Positions 59,466-64,000 of a stretch of 64,000 nt of DNA are shown piece by piece. The notes under the pieces were generated by a model, which worked only from the letters and a program-made list of their open reading frames with translations, was not told the DNA's origin and made no database searches. Positions within the stretch are counted from its first letter, which is position 1, and every line of letters begins with the position of its first letter. The DNA comes from Mangifera indica (lineage: Eukaryota; Streptophyta; Magnoliopsida; Sapindales; Anacardiaceae): contig NC_058141.1 in assembly GCF_011075055.1 (NCBI RefSeq), positions 1,116,001 through 1,180,000 on the forward strand, read 5' to 3'. Position numbers and translations under genes: made by a program.

Positions 59466-59720
59466 TTTGGTAAGGGGTGCGACACTTTGGTAAGGGGTGC
59501 GGGTGCGTGCGCGCTCTGGTGCATGTGTGCGAGCGCCCTAGCGCTGGTGCGTGCGTGCGGGCGTGCACCCGTACCCTTCCAGCAAATTGCCGCACCCCTT
59601 CACCAATTCCAGCACCCCTTCACCAATTGTCGCACCCTTTCCAATTTCCCGCACCCATTCAGCAATTCCCGCACCCGTTCAGTAATTCCCGCACCCTTTC
59701 AGCAATTGCTGAACAGGTGC
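59466..59720. repeat. GC-rich array 1 built on GGGTGCG/CGCACCC
   Basis: The left part has direct copies of GGTAAGGGGTGCG (about 59469 and 59491). After a GTGCGTGCGCGC-rich stretch, the right part carries about seven copies of the complementary core, CGCACCC followed by YTTCA and a CAATT-type phrase, every 20-23 bp (59590-59700). The two halves are therefore in opposite orientation and could pair. The array lies just upstream of the putative first exon of the Ulp1 gene. Reading frames through it are artefacts of repeat composition. Confidence 0.8.
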
Positions 59721-59908
59721 GACAAAGGTGCGGGTCACGTGGCTCGGTGCGTACGTTGAGTAATGAAAATATAAAAATTATTAAGAAATGTCAGAGATGC
59801 AATTCAAAACGTCAACCAAGCCAGAAGGATCGACAGTCTCGCCAAAACAAAAATTTTACCCACGCACCACTCACCGTCCCGAAATCGTCATCGAAAAACA
59901 TCACGGCA

Positions 59909-62900
59909 ATGTCATCCGAGTCGTCTGAGTCGTCTCAGGTATATATTTATTGCTAACATTGATTCTGCTTTCGGACATTGGACGAGATTTAGGTTTTCCT
60001 TTCCTCTTTCGTTTGATGCATCGATGTAGATTAGTTAGTTGAATACAGTTTTGATTATGCGATTGATTTTTCCAGTGCGACGTTGTTGGTTTAATATATG
60101 CGATTTTGTTGATTGATTGTTGATTGTGTTGGTTTGGTTCGGCGTTATGGGAGGAGGAGGTGTTTATTTTGGAGTGTCGATTTGCATGTTGACACCGTTC
60201 ACACACACATTCACACCTACAGACCACTACTGACACTTGCACACACCCTCAACGCATCCACGCACCCCTTAAACATCTTGCCGCACCCCAACACAGTTTG
60301 TCGCACCCTTTCGAAAACTCACGCACCCCTTAACACTTTGTTGCACCCTTTCGGAAACGCACGCACCCCTTAACACTTTGTCACACCCCTTTGCTTTTCC
60401 ACACACCCTTCTACATTTTGTCGCACCCCTTTGCTTTTCCATGCACCCTTTTACATTTTGTCCCACCCCTTTGCTTTTCCACGCACCCTTTTACATTTTG
60501 TCGCACCCCTTTGCACTTCCACGCACCCTTTCACATTTTGCCGCACCCCCTTGCACTTCCACGCACCCATTTGCACTTTCATGCACCCTTTTTAACATTT
60601 TGCCTCACCTTTTAGCAGTTTCCCACACCCTTTTGCATTTTCACGTACCCCTTAACACTTTCCCCATGCTTTTCAGATTTTATATGACCTATTTGCAATT
60701 TGATTGATTAAACATGTTTGCAATTTACTCGATTATATTGATTGTTATTTGATAATGTTTATATTGATTGTAATTTCCCATTTTTCTGATTTTTCGAATA
60801 TGTTTGTTTTTGGAGATTTTAGGAAATTGGGGTTAACGAACGTCCTGGTGAAAGGAGGTACAACGAAGACCATTATTTTTTAGCGAAGTTAAAAGTTAGA
60901 GGTCATGTGGATACTGTCCAAGCAATCAGAAATTCTCTTACCCATGCCCAGAAAAGAATGTTCAAAACATGTTGCTTCGGGCGATTTTTAAAGATGGAGA
61001 CTTTGAAGCATAGCTCCAGTTTATTGCATTCTATGCTATTCCGACAAATCAACAAAGGAGTGGTGGGAGAGGAATTATGGTTTCGGCTTAATGGGGTGGA
61101 TTGCAGATTCAGCCCTGTTAAGTTTGCCCTCATTACTGGATTAAAATTCAGTAGAGAAATAGGAAAGAGCAAGGTTATCGGAAAATCCCAATTGAATTCT
61201 AAGTATTTTGGAGGTAAAAAAGCTATTACCTATGGTGATCTCGCAGCAGTATTTAAAGAAAGAGCATGGATAAACAATGATGAGGATGCCATTAAAATAT
61301 CGACCCTATATCTGCTTCACTTTGCATTATTAGGATCAGACAATAGAAAAACTATTTCAGAGCATATTTTACATATTATGGATGATTGGGATACTTTTAA
61401 CTCGTATCCTTGGGGTACTCTCGTTTGGAGATTGACTGTTAAATCTTTAGGTGAAGCTTTACAAAAACAGTATAACGAAGTTTCCAAATTATATCTGCTG
61501 TACTCAGAAGATATCCCAATATTAACTTACGGGATAAGAGGATGCACTTTAGCATTTCAGGTAATATTAATTTTTTTTAATATTTTATAAGTATATATTA
61601 TTTATTATTTTGTTTATTTATAGTATATATATTTATTTTTTAAATGACAGGTTTGGATCTACGAGACACTTAATAATTTACAAAGTTTTGTGACTTGTAA
61701 ATCGGTGAAGAGAATTCCTCGAATGTTGAGATGGAGAAGTTTAGATGGTCCAAGCTGGGAGGACATGGATCGTATTTTGAACTCTTCTAAAGTAAGATAT
61801 TATATTTTTCAATAGTATTTGTTGGTAGTTTATCATATCTCTCTCTGAATAAACTATTTTTTGAATATTTTTAGGAAGTTGTCACCCCTCGGTTGATTGC
61901 ATCCAGAGTTGAGAGACAATCACCACATTACGAAGATGTTATGAATTACATTGATGATCTAGAAGATTCTGATACTACTCCTGCCATTATTACATCTCCT
62001 CCTGTAGACATCCAACTTGGTGTAGCCTCCCCTCCAAATATCCCATCTACACTTGTAAGTTGGAATACTCCCATTCGTAAGCGACGAAGTTCATTTGTTA
62101 GTAGTCTTATGTCATCAGCTATGCAGCCACCTGAGCGTACTGCTTTTATATCATCACCTCTGTGGGCCGAAGAAACACATACTTGCATGCCTATGGGTGA
62201 ATATATCCGGATAGATGATGATAAATTTGATAAGCTTCAAGAGCTTCTACAAGGGTTTATACAAAAAGTTGATAAACGACTTGGAAACATCGATGAGCGG
62301 TAAACACTACTGGAAGCACGTTAAGCATCCATGAAAGCTAAGTTATCAAATCTTCAACAAACGGACAATCCAAACCCAACAAGCCCAATAGTAGAAGCGG
62401 TATGTATTTTTGAAAATTAATAGAATAAACTATATTCTAACGTTAAATATTTTCGATTAATAGAATAATATTATTTTGAAAATTAACAAGTGTTTTTTTT
62501 GTTATTTTCAGGATGAACCAACCGAAGTACTATTTGAGTATATTGACCATTTTGATGTGGCAATCCAGCAAACAACGGATGTCATAAATGAAACTCCAGT
62601 AGAGCACCGTTCCATTACTCGAAAGACATTATGCGGAAGGATAATGAAGAAGGGTAAAGCACTTCGGAGCCCATATACTGATCTTTTCAAACATCGTCGC
62701 GCACGAGAGATGTATCAACCACCCTCTTTGGAGGAAGTAGAAAATAATATGTATGAATATTTGCAATGGTACGGGGACCCTCCAGAACCGGGTTTGGGCA
62801 ATACTTATTTATATGGACCGTGTGATAAAATTAAGTGGTGGAAGCTAATAACCGAAGATAACCAATGGTTACTGGATCAGGTATATTAATCTATAAATGC

Positions 62901-63704
62901 AAAAGTTTCATTATTTTTACTCAATATTTTTATTTATTTTATAATGTTTGCTTACTTGTAATATTATTTTACTTTTCAGCATATTGACAGTTATTTAGTG
63001 GTATTACGATATACATTTCCGAATGCTAAATGGACTTGTGCGGAAACTTCGTTTGATGGGTGGTTACCACATATAATAAAAGAACGAAAAAATTATAAAT
63101 TAGATAATTATCAATGGCCACGATTATTATTAGATTTGATCGAAGGAATAAATGATCCAGACTTATATAAAGGTTATATCTCATAGGCTAACGTTGATCG
63201 GGTATGTATCATTTAAATTAATACAAATATATTATTTGTGTCAGTATATTCAAAAGTAAAAATTTTACTTATAGGAATGAATTTCTTGCATTACAGGTTT
63301 ATATTCCGATCAATTATGAATCTCAACACTGGGCATGCGGTGAATTGGACCTAAATGCATGGACTTTGACAGTGTATGACTCATCGAAGGCATTTTTTGG
63401 ATCTACAGAAAGATTTCTGGAGGCTATGAAACGATATTCTTATCTTCCGGCTATTATTAGTGCGACCAACTATTGGAAGTCACGGGGTCTGGAGCCAAAG
63501 TTAGATCCATTGACTATTACTAGATGTGTAGATGTACCATAACAAGGCACTGCCTCCAGTGATTGCGGGATATTCGCAATATATATTTTAGAGTATATCG
63601 CAACTGGCAAGAGATTAAATTTTAGGGCCAAAAATACTTCTTATATGCGTTGCGTTCTTGCATCCAAAATATGGAAGCATGGCGGGAATTCAATCTTTCT
63701 CTAA
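59909..63704 (+). pseudogene. DUF1985/Ulp1 cysteine-protease gene, transposon type, four in-frame stops
   Basis: Exons 59909-59938, 60823-61560, 61651-61791, 61875-62399, 62512-62880, 62980-63201 and 63297-63704 are all phase 0, all GT-AG, and sum to 811 codons. Exon 2 holds a DUF1985 domain (MLFRQIN, GEELWFRLNGVDCRFSP, FALITGLKF). Exon 4 is a linker with a charged, probably coiled, end. Exons 6-7 hold an Ulp1/C48 protease fold: VYIPINYESQHWACGELDL (His of the triad), LTVYDSSKAF (Asp) and SSDCGIFAIYILEYI (Cys). DUF1985-Ulp1 proteins are typical of plant MULE or CACTA elements. Stops lie at 62301, 62322, 63184 and 63540, the last eight codons before the catalytic Cys. No frameshift exists. Exon 1 is the least certain; translation might begin elsewhere. 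No transposase is seen in the window. Confidence 0.85.
60230..60670 (+). repeat. GC-rich array 2: 40-bp units made of two CGCACCC half-units
   Basis: The best-preserved unit spans 60421-60460 and consists of TCGCACCCCTTTGCTTTTCC plus ATGCACCCTTTTACATTTTG. Similar units run from about 60261 to 60600 with near-exact 40-bp (two 20-bp) periodicity and fade at both ends. The array sits in the long first intron of the Ulp1 gene model. The shared CGCACCC core links it to array 1. Several overlapping open frames exist only because the repeat lacks stops. Confidence 0.9.
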
Positions 63705-64000
63705 CATTTTGCATTATATATCAACTTGTAAATATTTCTTTTTTTTAATTGTATGTAAATTTAATATATTTATTTTGTATTTATTGGTTAAGATGTATTG
63801 AGTTTTAGTCATATGCATGGGTTGATTTATTTAGGAAGTTTCGGGTATTTAATATTGCATATTTTGATTGATATATTGATGTGGCTAGAGTTTGGGTTGA
63901 TGGATAAATATATATATTGGAGTGCAGTTTCTTTGAATTTGGTATATACAGGTTGGGAAATATTGAAATTACAGAGGAGATGCTGCCGAAATTTTTAAGT
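63705..64000. other. Ulp1 3' flank, window edge
   Basis: AT-rich sequence with no recognisable gene. I looked for the GGGTGCG core and for inverted termini that might close the putative transposon and found none before the window ends. Confidence 0.5.

Noticed and set aside
59477..59956. Plus-strand ORFs (159 and 90 aa) over GC-rich array 1
   Set aside because: They translate the repeat in two overlapping frames. Only the final ten codons (59909-59938) fit a splice model with the Ulp1 gene.
59466..60670. G-quadruplex array on the minus strand
   Set aside because: The G-runs are separated by about 15-20 bases, longer than normal G4 loops, so stable quadruplexes are unlikely despite the many GGGG tracts.
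60269..60707. Overlapping open frames on both strands through the CGCACCC array
   Set aside because: The 40-bp unit lacks stops in several frames, so long ORFs arise automatically. The products are His/Phe/Pro-rich repeats in every frame with no consistent coding frame.
62301..63542. Stop-codon reassignment or readthrough in the Ulp1 gene
   Set aside because: Both TAA and TAG are involved, and the neighbouring host genes use normal termination. Pseudogenisation by substitution is the simpler reading.

Overview
This is a stretch of plant nuclear DNA, almost certainly from a eudicot. Four intron-bearing or plant-specific protein genes with textbook plant exon structures sit in very AT-rich intergenic DNA. 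That DNA is packed with Ty1/copia and Ty3/gypsy LTR retrotransposons, MULE- and hAT-type miniature elements, and AT microsatellites. I cannot name the species. No tRNA, rRNA, CRISPR array or bacterial operon is visible.

Layout: (1) 1-4875, gene-free DNA with diverged repeats. (2) 4876-11432 (-), an intact 11-exon half-size ABC transporter of the ABCG7/WBC7 type (731 aa by my splice model). (3) 11723-24161, a decayed copia element whose 3' LTR was split by a gypsy element in the opposite orientation; the gypsy later lost its 3' half. (4) 24201-24905, a foldback MULE-like element with a perfect 9-bp target-site duplication (TSD). (5) 26649-29513 (+), an intact 4-exon gene for an ELL-associated-factor (EAF) transcription elongation protein with an in-frame triplicated 13-residue repeat. 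(6) 30931-31458, a hAT-type miniature element with an 8-bp TSD. (7) 31600-45020, a local duplication. Its second copy was blown up by a copia element, a second copia nested inside that, and a 1.4-kb LTR-like insertion; the first copy preserves an empty site for that last insertion. (8) 47211-50099 (+), an intact 4-exon GT14 glycosyltransferase with one GC-AG intron. (9) 52691-53773 (-), an intact single-exon fasciclin-like arabinogalactan protein. (10) 54121-57465, a second foldback MULE-like element carrying a 2.6-kb solo LTR of the gypsy family seen in (3). (11) 59466-63704 (+), a seven-exon DUF1985/Ulp1 cysteine-protease gene of the kind carried by plant DNA transposons. It has perfect splice sites, no frameshift and four in-frame stops, and is preceded by two GC-rich arrays built on a CGCACCC core.

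The four housekeeping-type genes show no obvious functional link: membrane transport, Pol II elongation, Golgi glycosylation and cell-wall glycoprotein. The GT14 and FLA genes, only 2.6 kb apart, may both touch arabinogalactan-protein biology, but that is inference from family membership. The most interesting items are: the Ulp1 gene with its motif arrays, possibly the left part of an uncharacterised DNA transposon; the finding that premature stops across several unrelated dead elements are mostly explained by C:G to T:A changes at conserved Gln/Trp codons; and the foldback MULE-like family that acts as a host for other insertions.
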